From contig NC_051073.1 of the NCBI RefSeq assembly GCF_004664715.2, positions 61,675,379-61,739,378 of the forward strand: a stretch of DNA of 64,000 bases, read 5' to 3'. The notes under the pieces are model-generated. The model ran no database searches, had not been told where the DNA came from, and worked only from the letters and a program-made list of their open reading frames with translations. Every line of letters starts with the position of its first letter. The stretch's first letter is position 1. Shown one piece after another: positions 1 to 10,865 of the stretch. This DNA comes from Peromyscus leucopus (Eukaryota; Chordata; Mammalia; Rodentia; Cricetidae). Both the position numbers and the translations under genes were made by a program.

Positions 1-423
1 GTAATTCACAACGCTGTCAGACCCGGTATAAGCATCTCAACTAGTTTGTCTGAATGTATTTTGAGATCTGGCTGGGGAGGTGGTTAATCTAGGATAAGCC
101 ATAGCGGGACATGCAAGAAGGAAGAGAAAAAAAAAAAAAGACCAGTGCACAGTGTGATGACCCGGGAAGACTGGGTTGGCAAACACTAGGGTTGTTATCG
201 GACTCTACAGCTTGCCCTAGTCTCTGGTTGCTCATTCCCTAATTAGGAATTCCTTCCAATAAGCAGTAAGCGCCTGCCACACACCAGCTAGGATACACAG
301 AGACCTCCTTGTGGATTTTTTGGCCTGGACTGGAGGTGTACTGCATGGTGGGCAGGAGGAGTCTCTTCGGAGCCTGCCTTCTAAGCAAGTTGGTGGTTTC
401 CTTTGATAGAGCCTAGCTGCTGC

Positions 424-436
424 TGCCCTCTAGTGG
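424..436 (-). promoter_or_regulatory. CTCF-type motif
   Basis: TGCCCTCTAGTGG is a full match, on the minus strand, to the CTCF core CCASYAGRKGGCR, and it is followed by CCA. It is outside any recognised repeat. Occupancy is unknown. Confidence 0.5.
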
Positions 437-1191
437 CCAATGGTGCCTCTGCTCTTCTCTGGGCAAAGTAGGTCCAAAGAGAAAGGATAGAATGGGGAGA
501 GGGAGGGCTGCCTTCAACAGGTGTGCAGACTAGGGAGCAGCAGCCAGCAGTGTCCAGAGGGTGCATGCTTGTTCAGGTAATCAGGAAGAGTGGAACCGGA
601 AGGGAAACAGTGGTCAGAAAGGGTCCCTTTGTGAGCCCACATCCGAACAATTGAGGTTCGGTAACAGTTTGCACTGTGAAAACACTTGCTTCTGGCCCTC
701 GGCCTGGTTTCCTCTGAAGTTCAACTTTCTAGTGTCGGGCAACAGCAGATACTTTGCAGGACTGTCCGGAGGAATCAGAGAAACTCACAGCTTCCATCCT
801 GTTCTCTAATCTCAGGATTCTCCCAGCCAGCTCTGCTCCCTCCTCTGAAGGTCCGCTGGAGTTTTCATTGATTTTCCTCTTTGCCTATGGCAGGAAATCG
901 CCTCCCACAGGCACAATCAGAGCCACAGCATAGACAGCCCTGGTCAAGCTGAAGGTTTGGTGGGAGCAGCCTCTCTCTTGGCAGGACTGTCTTCTCCAGT
1001 GGGGGAAGGGTCTGCCTGTTTGGTCCTCCTGGCCCTATCTCTGTTGATAACTTGTGTGGGCTCTCCAGAGGCAAAGAACTGCGAAGGGAAATGGGGGTGA
1101 CAGCGGCTACCCTTAACACCCATGTTCAAGTCAGTGTCAGGTCCATGGTCTCTGAAGCCTGCGGAGGGCAGAGATAAGAACTGACAGTACA

Positions 1192-1338
1192 GCCGGGCGG
1201 TGGTGGCGCACGCCTTCAATCCCAGCACTCGGGAGGCAGAGGCAGGCGGATCTCTGTGAGTTCGAGGCCAGCCTGGTCTACAGAGTGAGTTCCAGGAAAG
1301 GCACAAAGCTACACAGAGAAACCCTGTCTCAAAAAACC

Positions 1339-1360
<22 letters not shown>
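1192..1360 (+). repeat. B1 SINE
   Basis: Complete 7SL-derived B1 starting CCGGGCGGTGGTGGCGCACG and ending in a long A tail, with the cricetid-type 3' variant AAAGGCACAAAGCTACACAG. The 16-base target duplication AGAACTGACAGTACAG lies at 1177-1192 and 1361-1376. The right copy directly abuts a second B1. Confidence 0.95.
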
Positions 1361-1369
<9 letters not shown>

Positions 1370-1375
1370 AGTACA

Positions 1376-1526
1376 GCTGGGCGGTGGCGGTGCACGCCTT
1401 TAATCCCAGCACTCGGGAGGCAGAGGCAGGCGGATCTTTGTGAGTTCGAGGCCAGCCTGGGCTACAGAGTGAGTTCCAGGACAGCCAGGGCTGTTACACA
1501 GAGAAACCCTGTCTCAAAAAAAAAAA
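1376..1526 (+). repeat. B1 SINE (second of a tandem pair)
   Basis: Full-length B1 of the other 3' type (CAGGACAGCCAGGGCTGTTA) with an A tail. It starts immediately after the target duplication of the preceding B1. GGACAGTAGG after its tail resembles the same site. Confidence 0.93.
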
Positions 1527-1616
1527 GCAAAATAAACAAAAGGACAGTAGGTGCATATAAAAATAATAAATCTTTTAAAACAAAAATTTTAAAGACAACA
1601 AGTAGTAAACACAGTA

Positions 1617-1733
1617 GAGTTTTTTTGTTTGTTTTGGGGGGGTTGTTTGTTTGTTTGTTTGTTTCGAGATGGGGTTTCCTGGCTCTGCCTCAAGAATGCT
1701 GAGATTAGAGGTGTGTGCCACCATTGCCCAGCC
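1617..1733 (-). repeat. B1 SINE, internally deleted
   Basis: The minus-strand tail (TTTGT)n is followed by CGAGATGGGGTTTCC and then directly by the B1 head region (GCTGAGATTAGAGGTGTGTG ... GCCCAGCC). The middle of the element is missing. Confidence 0.8.
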
Positions 1734-2824
1734 TAGTAGGTTTTTACTGAGCTCTTGTGGATGAGGAACCCAGGGACATGTGGGACTCTGATGCTTTGGA
1801 AATGCCGTTGGAAACCTTTACGGGGCCTGGAACCCTGGGAAGGGAATGATTCTCCCTCCGCATTTTGGGGGAATACTCCATTCTCTTTGTTTTAATGTTG
1901 CTTTTGAAATCTGCTGCCATTGAAACTCTTAATTTGTTGTAGCTCATCCAATTCTCCCGAAGGACTTTTAGAATGGCCTCTTAGGAAATAGTTCCCAATG
2001 CTGTGTTCTAGGATGGGGCTCTTAATTCTTCATACCAGCCCCTTGAAACATCGTATCTGTCGACTTAGCAATTCTTGCTTTTCAGTTCTGGGAACCTTTC
2101 TTTATACTTTATTCCTTCCCATTCTGTCTTTCTACACCTGTGAGGCCATTTCTCTGATCTTATATTTTCTTGTTCTGCCATCTCAAAAAATATCCTTGGC
2201 TTTCAGAACTCTAGCACATTATGGAGTACTTTGACCATGACAGCCGTAATTCCTGAGAGTTCACTGTTGTTCTGGAGGTTTTGCTCCCTTTCTGTAGCAG
2301 CTTGCTCTTTTTTCATGGATGCAATACCCTCTTTTAACTCTCCGAGGTGATAACCACGCTACAGCGTGTCCTGCTTATAAAGTGGCTACATGTGAGGTCC
2401 ATGACCCCCTTATTTACCTGTTTTAGCTTCTGTTAGCTTTTCTGAAGTCTGGTGGTCTGAGGGTGAGTGTTCACGTATATGAATGAGGTACACCAGATGT
2501 TTGGTATAAGCAACAGGGCTCTTGTCTGGTAGGCGTCATTGTGATGTGCTCCGGTGGGGAGATTCTCCAGACGTCAGTGTTTGAGTATCTGGAAGTCCCT
2601 TGGAGTCTCTGATGAATAATTGTCAAATCTGCCCAGAATGTTTATGTGTGACTGCTAGTGTTCTGGGAGCTGAGAGGCACGCAGTGGTAGCCATTTCCCC
2701 ATTCTGTGTGAAGGCCTACATTGAATTTCAGCTTTCCAGAACAGAGTGGACGAGATAGAGGACAGAGAGAGTTAAGGGTCACTACAGACTTTCAACCTTC
2801 CCCCTGCCTTACCTCCACATGTAT

Positions 2825-2825
<1 letters not shown>

Positions 2826-2860
<35 letters not shown>
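2826..2860. repeat. (CA)n microsatellite
   Basis: Uninterrupted CA dinucleotide run of about 17 units. Confidence 0.95.
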
Positions 2861-2863
<3 letters not shown>

Positions 2864-3294
2864 GCTGCCTGAGGCTTCTACTTCCTAAGCCTGTCAGGGG
2901 CCTGTGCTAAGCTGACTGACTGGCAGGAACTTGTATCTCATCTCTCTGTTCTACAGTGTCAGATACTTCCACGTGTCTCCTCTCTGTCATTCAAAAAGTA
3001 AAAATTAATGAAAGCAGGTTGGCTACTCTTATACATGGTCACCTACGTGACCTCCTATTCTCTTGGTTCTTATCGGTTATAACTTGCCTTCTCTAAGTTT
3101 TGTCAGGTTTGGAGGTTGGTAGAGTCACAGCCAGATGGAGAAAGGTGAGATGATTTGAAAGGGGAAGGGTCTCAGGGCAGAAGGACCATGGGGCTTAGGA
3201 GACAGTGGTGGGAGTGGATAGACAGCCAGTGAGAGCATTCAGCACCGTAGCACGGATCACACCAGGCAGCGATTTGTGAGGCACACTCACTGGT

Positions 3295-3400
3295 GTGCTC
3301 AGTGGGTACTTACTGAGTACCCGCTACATGCAGGCATCGCTCTAGACCCGGGAGATGGGCAAATTTAAGTGGAGATGTCTACTCATCTTTACCTTACGTC
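3295..3400 (+). repeat. MIR-like ancient SINE fragment
   Basis: TACTTACTGAGTACCCGCTA, then GCAGGCATCGCTCTAGACCC, follows the MIR core order (stay-at-3'-end of TTATTGAGC...GCCAGGCAC...CTAGGC). It is old and diverged. Confidence 0.5.
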
Positions 3401-4342
3401 CTGGTGCAGGTATGGGTGGCAGATAACGAGTGATACAACACGTTAATGAGACGTGCTCGAGGTAGCTGAGCAGGACTGCTCTCCACCAGGACTACAGAGA
3501 CAGTCTACTACAGAATACTAAATCTAGTAGAGCCTCGAGTCTGATTCCTCCTCCTAGGAATGAGGATTTGGGTATGAAGAAGGAAAAGGAATTCAGGGTC
3601 ACGTACACGGAGCCCTGGACCAGCTGTGAGGCCTCCTGGTTCCCCTTCCCATGTTCTCCCAACTGTTAATTACTGTGCAGTCCATGAGACCTCCGAGGCC
3701 AGGGAGCTCTTGAAGGCCTGTAGGAAACAAATGAAAAAGCTTCCATTGCAGAGTACCAGTGCCAACACACAGGCAAAGCACACCCTGAGCTGCAGACTCT
3801 TAATTGGACCTGGCAGCTCCCTGGGCTACCATGCAAATTGAAGAAACCCCAGAGCTGTGCGATGATATTCCTAATTCATAATGTCGCTTTTCACAGTTGC
3901 TTCAGACATTATAATCAGTTCAAGATAGATCGCAGCAATAAATTGTAAAATGACTTAATTTCCAGAGAGCTCATCTGAGCTTCCCAGTATTGCAGGCTCA
4001 CGGTTTAGAAGTATTTTGAAACCACCGTGGAGAGGCATCATCAGCCATGTGGTACTTTTCCAAAGCTTCCATGGTAGACCTGTCCATCTGCTGCCCTTTC
4101 TTCTCCAACTAGCATACCTTCTTGGAATAGCTTCGGTTTTTCCTCTTCGTTACATTTGTTGATTTGTTTTCAAGGCTCCTATTGTGGATGCTATTATTAC
4201 TTTCATTATAAAACTAATAGATAGGTGAGAAACACTGGACAATATGGAGAATAAGGAAGCAGAGAGGAAATTACCCAGGGGCTATGCTCAACAAAGCCAA
4301 GATTAACATTCTCATGTGTTCTTATGAATAATGATGTTCTTC

Positions 4343-4515
4343 TTTTTTTATAATTTATTTTTATTTTATGCACATTTATATTTTGTCTGTGTGATGGAAT
4401 TGGATCCCCTGAAACTGGAGGTACAGGCAGTTATGAGATGCCATGTGGGTGCTGGGAATTGAACCCAGGTCCTCTGGAAGAATAGCCAGTGCTCTGGTAC
4501 CACCGAGAGCCATGA
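4343..4515 (-). repeat. B2/B3-type SINE
   Basis: Minus-strand copy: an A/T-rich tail, then GATCCCCTGAAACTGGAGGT, ATGTGGGTGCTGGGAATTGA, and CCTCTGGAAGAATAGCCAGT, the standard antisense order. The head (GAGCCATCTCTCCAGCC) is degraded. Confidence 0.85.
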
Positions 4516-5115
4516 GGAAACACCTGTGTTCATGTTCCATAGAGCAAAGATGCTTGCTGGGGTGATCCAGCTCATACTGTTTGTGAAGAAGAGGCTTCTT
4601 TTCACCTCCCAAGGCTAAGCAAGCAAAAATAGATCTGAGCAAACGCAGTTATTTCTTTTTAAATTTTTTAAACTTTAAAAGCTTTACACTAAATTTACAT
4701 TTCCATTATCAACTGTGTTTTATGCACATATCCACCACCCAAACCAAAAAGCCCACGACAGAATTAGAACTAGAAAAACACTTCACTTTAGCTCCTTTTT
4801 CTCATAACTCATGTCCACCACTTACATTCAGTCCCTCCTCGTCCCCTTATGCATAATGGGCTACCAAAGATGCCTCCACAGTGTCCCTGCATGGGGAGAA
4901 GTCCCGAAGAGAAGGCCAGGCTGGCAGCTGGACAGGCTGTAGGAGGTGGAGGAAGCCATGTCTACCTGGGAATAGTCAACAGGGGAACAGATCTCACCAG
5001 AAGTGGCCATCAAGGACAGAATGGGGAAATGTGAACAAAAGCTTACATGGGGACTGGGCTCACAGCTGGCAGTCTAAGGAAAAGCAGGTAGACAGCATCA
5101 AAAAGTTTTAGCATA

Positions 5116-5245
5116 GGGGCTAGAGACGTGGTTCAGTAGTTAGGAGCACTGGCTGCTTCTTCCAGAGGACCCAGGTTCAATTCCCACTCAGCACCCATGT
5201 GGTGGCTCACAACCATATGGAACTCTAGTTCCAGGAGACCAAGAA
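5116..5245 (+). repeat. B2/B3-type SINE, 3' truncated
   Basis: GGGGCTAGAGACGTGGTTCA starts the tRNA-derived head. It continues through CCAGAGGACCCAGGTTCAAT and ATGTGGTGGCTCACAACCAT. Confidence 0.88.
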
Positions 5246-5327
5246 TGAGGAGTGAGAAGCCAGTCAGGACTCACTGATGACAGGAATAAAAGGGGAAGAT
5301 TCTAGAAATGAGGATTTGAGATTAGAA

Positions 5328-5387
<60 letters not shown>
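5328..5387. repeat. (AAAG)n microsatellite
   Basis: About 15 uninterrupted AAAG units. It is a pure purine strand and therefore a mirror-repeat tract that could form a triplex. Confidence 0.95.
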
Positions 5388-5490
5388 GTGAACAAGACAT
5401 ACCTGACTTCTGTGCTAATAGTCTAACCCCCAACCCTTCCTTACTTAGATTCCTGAAGAGGGTTTAACTAAAAGTTAATCATCCAGATGT

Positions 5491-5530
5491 AAGATTGATT
5501 GATGAGGATGTTGCTCAGTGGTAGAGTGCC
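5491..5530 (+). repeat. ID-related fragment, inverted twin of 7773-7811
   Basis: GATGTTGCTCAGTGGTAGAG resembles the head of an ID SINE. The 39 bases from 5491 are the reverse complement of 7773-7811 with one mismatch, including bases outside the ID consensus. Confidence 0.6.
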
Positions 5531-6927
5531 GTCCTGGCAGATAGTAAAATAATATATATCACAAAAATATGATACAGCCTCACAATTTTGGCCAGGGAGT
5601 GACAGGGCTTTCTGAGGCCTAAAGAGTCACAGGAGACTTGTGTGGGAAGTCAGGGGAAGGCTGGACATCTTCCCTGAATACCCCTGATGTCAACAGAGAA
5701 TGCTTCATCAATGGGAACACTGTGATGGGGAGAACGGATGGAAGTGTACCTCATGGAGGAAAAGAAAAGGCAGTGGACCGTCTGGAGAAGTCAGGCAGCA
5801 TGCTAAGGGGAAGAAGTGGAGCTCCCATTCAAGCGGGTGGAAAAGATTGGCTCAGCAGAGCCTGTTTGTCTCTTGAGGTTATCTGAGGGAAGAGAGGGGC
5901 TGGTGACTTATTTGTCCTTTGGATTTGTCCCTGACTTGTGACTTGTGTGGGTCAGAAGGGAAGGCCGGTAGTCTGTGTGGCATGTCTGGACAGGCCACCG
6001 ACTGCCGAAGGAAGAAGCAGTAGTTAGAGTGTGCAGAGAGCCGTGCAAAAGAGGCCGAGGTGAGCCCGGGGACTGGCGGGGGATAAAGCTATCTAGGCTC
6101 AAGTGTGGGTGCATGTCCAGGAACTGACAAGCAAGGCTAGCTGGAAAAACACATCTGTGTGGAAGAGATGGAAGAGATTGGGCTAGGGACCTTGGCGCTG
6201 CCCACCTGGGCTTAGACCAGCCCTGCCCTAGGAGAGATTAAGTGAGCAAAAGACAGAGCTAGCTAATGGGCAGGCGAGAAGTGGGTGCCTTTCGAGGCAG
6301 GGTGTCTACATCTCAGCGGTTAATGAGTCGGAAGGAAGTGAGTAAAAACAAGCTGTGTGCGGCATCCGACACACCAGAGGAAATAAAGCCGTCAGGGGGG
6401 GGGGGGAGAAAAACCAGAAAACACAAAGGAGTCGGGTCATCTCTGAAAAGAAACATTGAAAATGATGCCAGAGGCAAGGGACATCCATTCTGTAGACCTA
6501 AAAGGGACCATGAGAAAACAAATATACAAAGAAATACAGAATGAAAACCAAACAATTTGTGGAGGATGGTATTAAAATAGTTCTTAAGAGGCTACGGGGG
6601 AGAAAAGAATTAAACAGAGATGTCACCTGCAGCCATTTCTACAACATAAATATGTAGCCAGTTCACACTCCTGAGACAAGAGATTTAGTTAGCTTCTGGA
6701 GAGAGTGAGAACTTTCCAGATGTGTCGTGTGGAGGACCAGGAAGCAAAGCAGCCAGGAGAGTATAGAGGTGGAGAGGCCCACTCCAATCCTATGACATTG
6801 AAAGAGAAAGAAAAGATGTGAACCTGAGGCTCCCTGGGCCTCTAAGAGCGTGTCCTGCTGACTGACACACAGGACCAAGCCAGTCAGAGATGGAAAAGAT
6901 GTATCTGGCAGAGAAAGATGTGTCAGG

Positions 6928-7055
6928 GTCGGGGCACAGCTCAGCAGGTAAAGGTTCTTGCCACACAAGCCTGGAACCTGACTTCAATCCCCAAAGATGG
7001 AATGAGAAAACCAGCTCCACCAAGTTGTCCTCCGACCTCCACACACAAACATGTC
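6928..7055 (+). repeat. B3 SINE
   Basis: CAGCTCAGCAGGTAAAGGTT followed by CAAGTTGTCCTCCGACCTCC, the typical B3 head and 3' block. Confidence 0.85.
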
Positions 7056-7632
7056 TAAGAAATATGACTTCATTAGTGGGGGACGTTGGTTCGATTGGTT
7101 AATGAGCAACGTGCTCTATGAGATTAACTTCCATTAGGTGTGAGTCATCACAGGAATCATGAAGCAAAACTGGCATCATGAATGAATCCCATGTAAGGAC
7201 TGTAAGTGTGCCAAGATCTTTTGTCCTCTCTGCCCTTGACCTGGATGCCTAAGCAGTGCTGATCAAGTGTGAGCTGGAATCCCCTGGGCAGCCTAACACC
7301 AGTGCTCTGGGGAAAGATGGGAAGGGACTGTTTGGGGTCAGCTCTGCCCAGCACGGCTTATGCCTTTGTCCCAACCCCATTCCCTGGCAGACACTCTGCA
7401 TGTCCATCCTTGCTGTAGGATGAGACCTAGCCTGGTAAACCTTTTTGATCAAGACATTGAGGAGAGGTGTGTATGGACATTCATCCTGTGTTTGGGCCAT
7501 AATGGTTGTCTTTGTTGGATCTACAGCTTGTGTGTGGCTATGAGTTAGGTGTGGGCTCTGAAGAAACTGCCTCTTGGTTCTCTTAACTACTATCCTGTTG
7601 TCTGAAGACTGGGCAGCTTTCGGAAACAACAC

Positions 7633-7645
7633 TGCCATCTAGTGG
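7633..7645 (-). promoter_or_regulatory. CTCF-type motif
   Basis: TGCCATCTAGTGG is a second full match to the CTCF core, in the same minus orientation as the one at 424. It lies in single-copy-looking intron just before a poly-T run. Confidence 0.5.
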
Positions 7646-7679
7646 TACTTCAGACATTGGCTCTTGGTTTGAGGACTGA

Positions 7680-7699
7680 TTTTTTTTTTTTTTTTTTTC
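7680..7699. repeat. Poly-T run
   Basis: A run of about 19 T, probably the tail of a degraded minus-strand retroelement. The ID-like piece at 7735-7811 follows. Confidence 0.8.
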
Positions 7700-7734
7700 C
7701 TTGTGGTGGTTAGTTGCTAGGTTGTTTGGCTGTG

Positions 7735-7811
7735 TTAGTGAGGGGTCCCAGTACTTCCAGCATGCTAGGCAAGCACTCTACCACTGAGCAACATCCTCAT
7801 CGATCAATCTT
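7735..7811 (-). repeat. ID-related SINE fragment
   Basis: The minus strand reads GTGGTAGAGTGCTTGCCTAG and then CATGCTGGAAGTACTGGGAC, the ID SINE body. The 5' flank AAGATTGAT is shared with the inverted piece at 5491. Confidence 0.75.
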
Positions 7812-8185
7812 GAACTGTAGACACACAGCCTGGCTCCTTATCCCCTCTCCCCTCACCCTGCTCCCTTACCCAACAGGGCTTGTAACTTGCCCTAGGAAAC
7901 AGTAGGCCCTGCATATTACCAGATATCGACAACCATGGCCTCAGCAGGTTCCTTTGCTCGGTTTCAACAGCCTGCAAAAGGGCTCACAACCCTCCCCGGC
8001 TTAGCTGTGCCGCCTGAAGGCTGTAAAGTACACGTCTCACGTATGTGTACACGGCCCCAGGAGGAAAACAGACCATTTGGTATTAGCGTGGAGAGGCTCC
8101 TCCACTGAGACACAGAAGCTCAGCCGTAGGAACTCTTCAGAATACAAGAAAGTCCCCTGGTCATCTAGACCAGGACTCTGTAAAA

Positions 8186-8370
8186 CAATGGTTCTCAACC
8201 TGTGGCTCGTGATCCCTTTGGGGTTGCATGCCAGGTATGTACATTATGATTCATAATGGCAGCAAAATTACAGTTATGAAGTAGCAACAAAAATAATTTT
8301 ATGGCTGGGATCACCACAACACGAGGAACTGTATTAAAGGGTTGCAGTGTGAGGGAGGGTGAGACCACTG
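8186..8370 (+). mobile_element. Non-autonomous hAT-Charlie-type DNA transposon (URR1-like)
   Basis: The terminal inverted repeats are CAATGGTTCTCAACCTG at the left and GGTGAGACCACTG at the right. Inside are the usual blocks TTCATAATGGCAGCAAAATT, ACAGTTATGAAGTAGCAAC and CACCACAACACGAGGAACTG. It has no coding capacity. A related copy in the other orientation lies at 62159-62538. Confidence 0.85.
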
Positions 8371-9248
8371 CTGTGAGGAATCCATCAGTGAGAGAAGGAA
8401 TTCGTTCATTGGGCTGTAACTTGGGAATGAGAAAAAAAAAAAATGTTAGGACACAACTGGGCTTCCATGATATAGAGTACAGAGCTCAACTACTTATTGC
8501 AGAGAATTCTAATCCAGACAGCAGGGTGGGACTATTATAGGGCACCCACTCCAACGATCAGAGGCCTAGGTCACTTGCCAAGCATGGACACATGCCAAAA
8601 AATAAATATGACCGGTGTCTAAAGGTCTAAAGGAGTATGGGATTCATACCAGAAGTCTGGGTTCAAGTTCAGCACGGTGTTTGCAGAAAACCCTCCAGCC
8701 AGTGTTTCTCGGTGTTCTTGAGACCGTCTTTTCACCATCACGGCATAGGGTGTCCCTGTTAAAAATGCACAGCCTTGGATTCTAGCCCCAGCCTACTCAG
8801 TTAGTCTGTGGTTGGGACTTGGTGCGGCCCAGGACTCTGCGTTTCACGAGCTCCCGAGGTGACTCTCGGGCCTATGTTCTGGATAGCTTGGGCTTTCACG
8901 TGCTGGCATAGGAGCTGGTGGTGGCTCATGCACATGCTTTTCATACCCTGATGTGAGCCTTTCCCTCCCGCCACAGCCGTCGCTGTTTCTGGGAAGGCAT
9001 CACCAGGAAAGTAGGGGAAGAGGCTGTGTGCTCATTTAGTGGGACCAGGGAAGTTAAGTGGAGAAAAGGAGCCAGTGACCACGATGTTCTTCTATCTCTT
9101 TCCCTGTCTACCTCTGCCCTACAGACTTCCCTTCCTGGCCTGTGCTGGAAGTACCTTTCCTACCCATGGGATGTGTTCAGCACACCCCACCCCCATCCTT
9201 TAGATAGAGGTGATCCCAACTGCCAGCCAGCCTCGGTCTGATAAACCT

Positions 9249-9249
9249 G

Positions 9250-9289
<40 letters not shown>

Positions 9290-9331
9290 TCTGTGTGTCT
9301 GTGTGTGTCTGTGTGTGTGAGAGAGGGAGAG
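9249..9331. repeat. (TGCG)n and (TGTC/TG)n microsatellite
   Basis: About 10 GCGT units followed by TGTGTGTC-type units. It is alternating purine-pyrimidine, and is followed by a short GAGAGG stretch and a B1. Confidence 0.95.
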
Positions 9332-9336
9332 GGAGA

Positions 9337-9490
9337 GAGCTGGGCAGTAGTGATACACTCCTTTAATCCCAGCACTCGGGAGGCAGAGGCAGGCGGATCT
9401 CTGTGAATTCAAAGCCAGCCTGGTCTACAAATCAAGTTGCAGGACAGTCAGGATGGTTACACGGAGAAACTCTATCTCAAAAAACTAAAG
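9337..9490 (+). repeat. B1 SINE
   Basis: GAGCTGGGCAGTAGTGATAC to ACTCTATCTCAAAAAACT is a diverged full-length B1. Confidence 0.92.
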
Positions 9491-9502
9491 GGGGAGAAAA
9501 GG

Positions 9503-9797
9503 CGCGGGGGGGTGGGGGGAGCACGCTTATCTGTGTGTGACATGTGGAGGCCGAAGGTCAGTGTCAGGCATCTTCCTCCATCATTCTTGACCTACTTCTC
9601 TGAAGCGGGGCCTCTTACTGAACTCAGGTTCTCCAGTCGGCTAGACTGGCTGACCAGCAAGCCCCCAGGATCCTCTTGGCTCTACGATTACGGGAATCTA
9701 TCACCACAGCTTGCTTCTTACATGGGTGCTGGGCGTCCAATCTCAGGTCCTCACGCTTGTGTGGCAAGTACCACGGAGCCATCTGCCTCGGGCCCCA
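9503..9797 (-). repeat. B4-type SINE (tRNA/ID-B1 composite)
   Basis: Antisense B4 order: ACATGTGGAGGCCGAAGGTC, CTTACTGAACTCAGGTTCTC, GGCTAGACTGGCTGACCAGC, GGGTGCTGGGCGTCCAATCT, and the head GCCATCTGCCTCGGGCCCC. Confidence 0.8.
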
Positions 9798-10008
9798 CAT
9801 CCTAACAGTCAGGTCCCTTTAGTAGCCAAGAGTTTGCTCCGGTCACGTGGTTAATCCCCTCGTCACGATGATGACCCCATGATGACCCCTCTCCTTCCTT
9901 CAGCAGCCGTGGCCCCTAGAACGCATGTGAACTGGATGGGCATATTGATCAACCTGCAGACAGCTCAGGTCTCCTGATGAGAGCGTCATAGACTGCCGCG
10001 GGATTCCC

Positions 10009-10024
10009 GGGGGGGGGGGGGGGG
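10009..10024. repeat. Poly-G run
   Basis: Sixteen consecutive G. Its length may be unreliable in assembly. Confidence 0.9.
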
Positions 10025-10865
10025 CAGTATGGGAACTCCCTCTGAATGGGCGGGCATTTGACGTGAACCTTAGAGGAGAACAGGCTGGAGGGAGGCTGGG
10101 CCTCTGCCTCATGGCTTCTGCCTCCTGTCTCCTGTCCCTCCTGACTCTAAATGCGGCTGCTGCTCCAAGCCGGAGGCTCCTCCGACCTCCATTCAGTGAG
10201 GCCTGGTACAAACTTCAAGGAGCCTCATGGATTTGAGACCGGAGGAGGGAAGGGAGGCGGGGATACAAACCCCTGGGTGAAAAGTGAGCCACCTCAGGGT
10301 GCGGCTAGTAGAGCCTGTGCCTGCCCTCCAGGGTCTCTCCCCTGCCCTGACCTTCTGTACCTCCCAGCCCTGCAGTAGGGAAGCACAGGTCACGTCAGCA
10401 GAGTTCAGTACTGTGTGCTCCAAAAGAAGACACTGCACTTTTCTCCCTTTCCCATCTCACTCCCTGGCCCCCCGGCGGCCAGGCAAATGCCTGTGAGTGA
10501 AGCCCATTCTCTCTTGTATTACTGCAGCCTGTTCTAGGCTTATGGCTCCATGGAGGGATGAGGGATGCTGTGTGGGTTAGAAAGAATGGGGGGGGGGTCA
10601 TGTCTTGCATTATTTTCCAACATCACCTGTGATCCAGTGAGAGTGGGTTAGACCCAAATGCCAGCATGGCTGAGGCTGAGGGCTGTCAGTGAGGACCAGG
10701 ATGGGGTACGGAGTAGAGCCCTTGGAAGGAAGAACAGGGAAGGGGTTGGAAGGGACAGTGGGCAGGAAGCTAGGCAAAGAAGGAACTCTAAGGAGGCAAG
10801 GAGTTAGAATGAAAAGCCCCTGGCTCTGGGCAGGCTCCAGAGTGGCTACAGCTGAGCTGTCTGAG

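Noticed and set aside
944..1306. Minus-strand 120-codon ORF
   Set aside because: It crosses a B1 SINE (VLGLKACATT phrase is the usual antisense B1 translation). It is a repeat frame, not a gene.
2641..2660. Kalirin-7 terminal exon ending in a PDZ-type motif
   Set aside because: The only nearby similar string reads QNVYV then stop. It lacks the STYV end and any acceptor with matching upstream kalirin sequence.
3239..3259. REST/RE1 site (TTCAGCACC...)
   Set aside because: The left half-site is perfect but the right half does not match GGACAGCGCC at any normal spacing.
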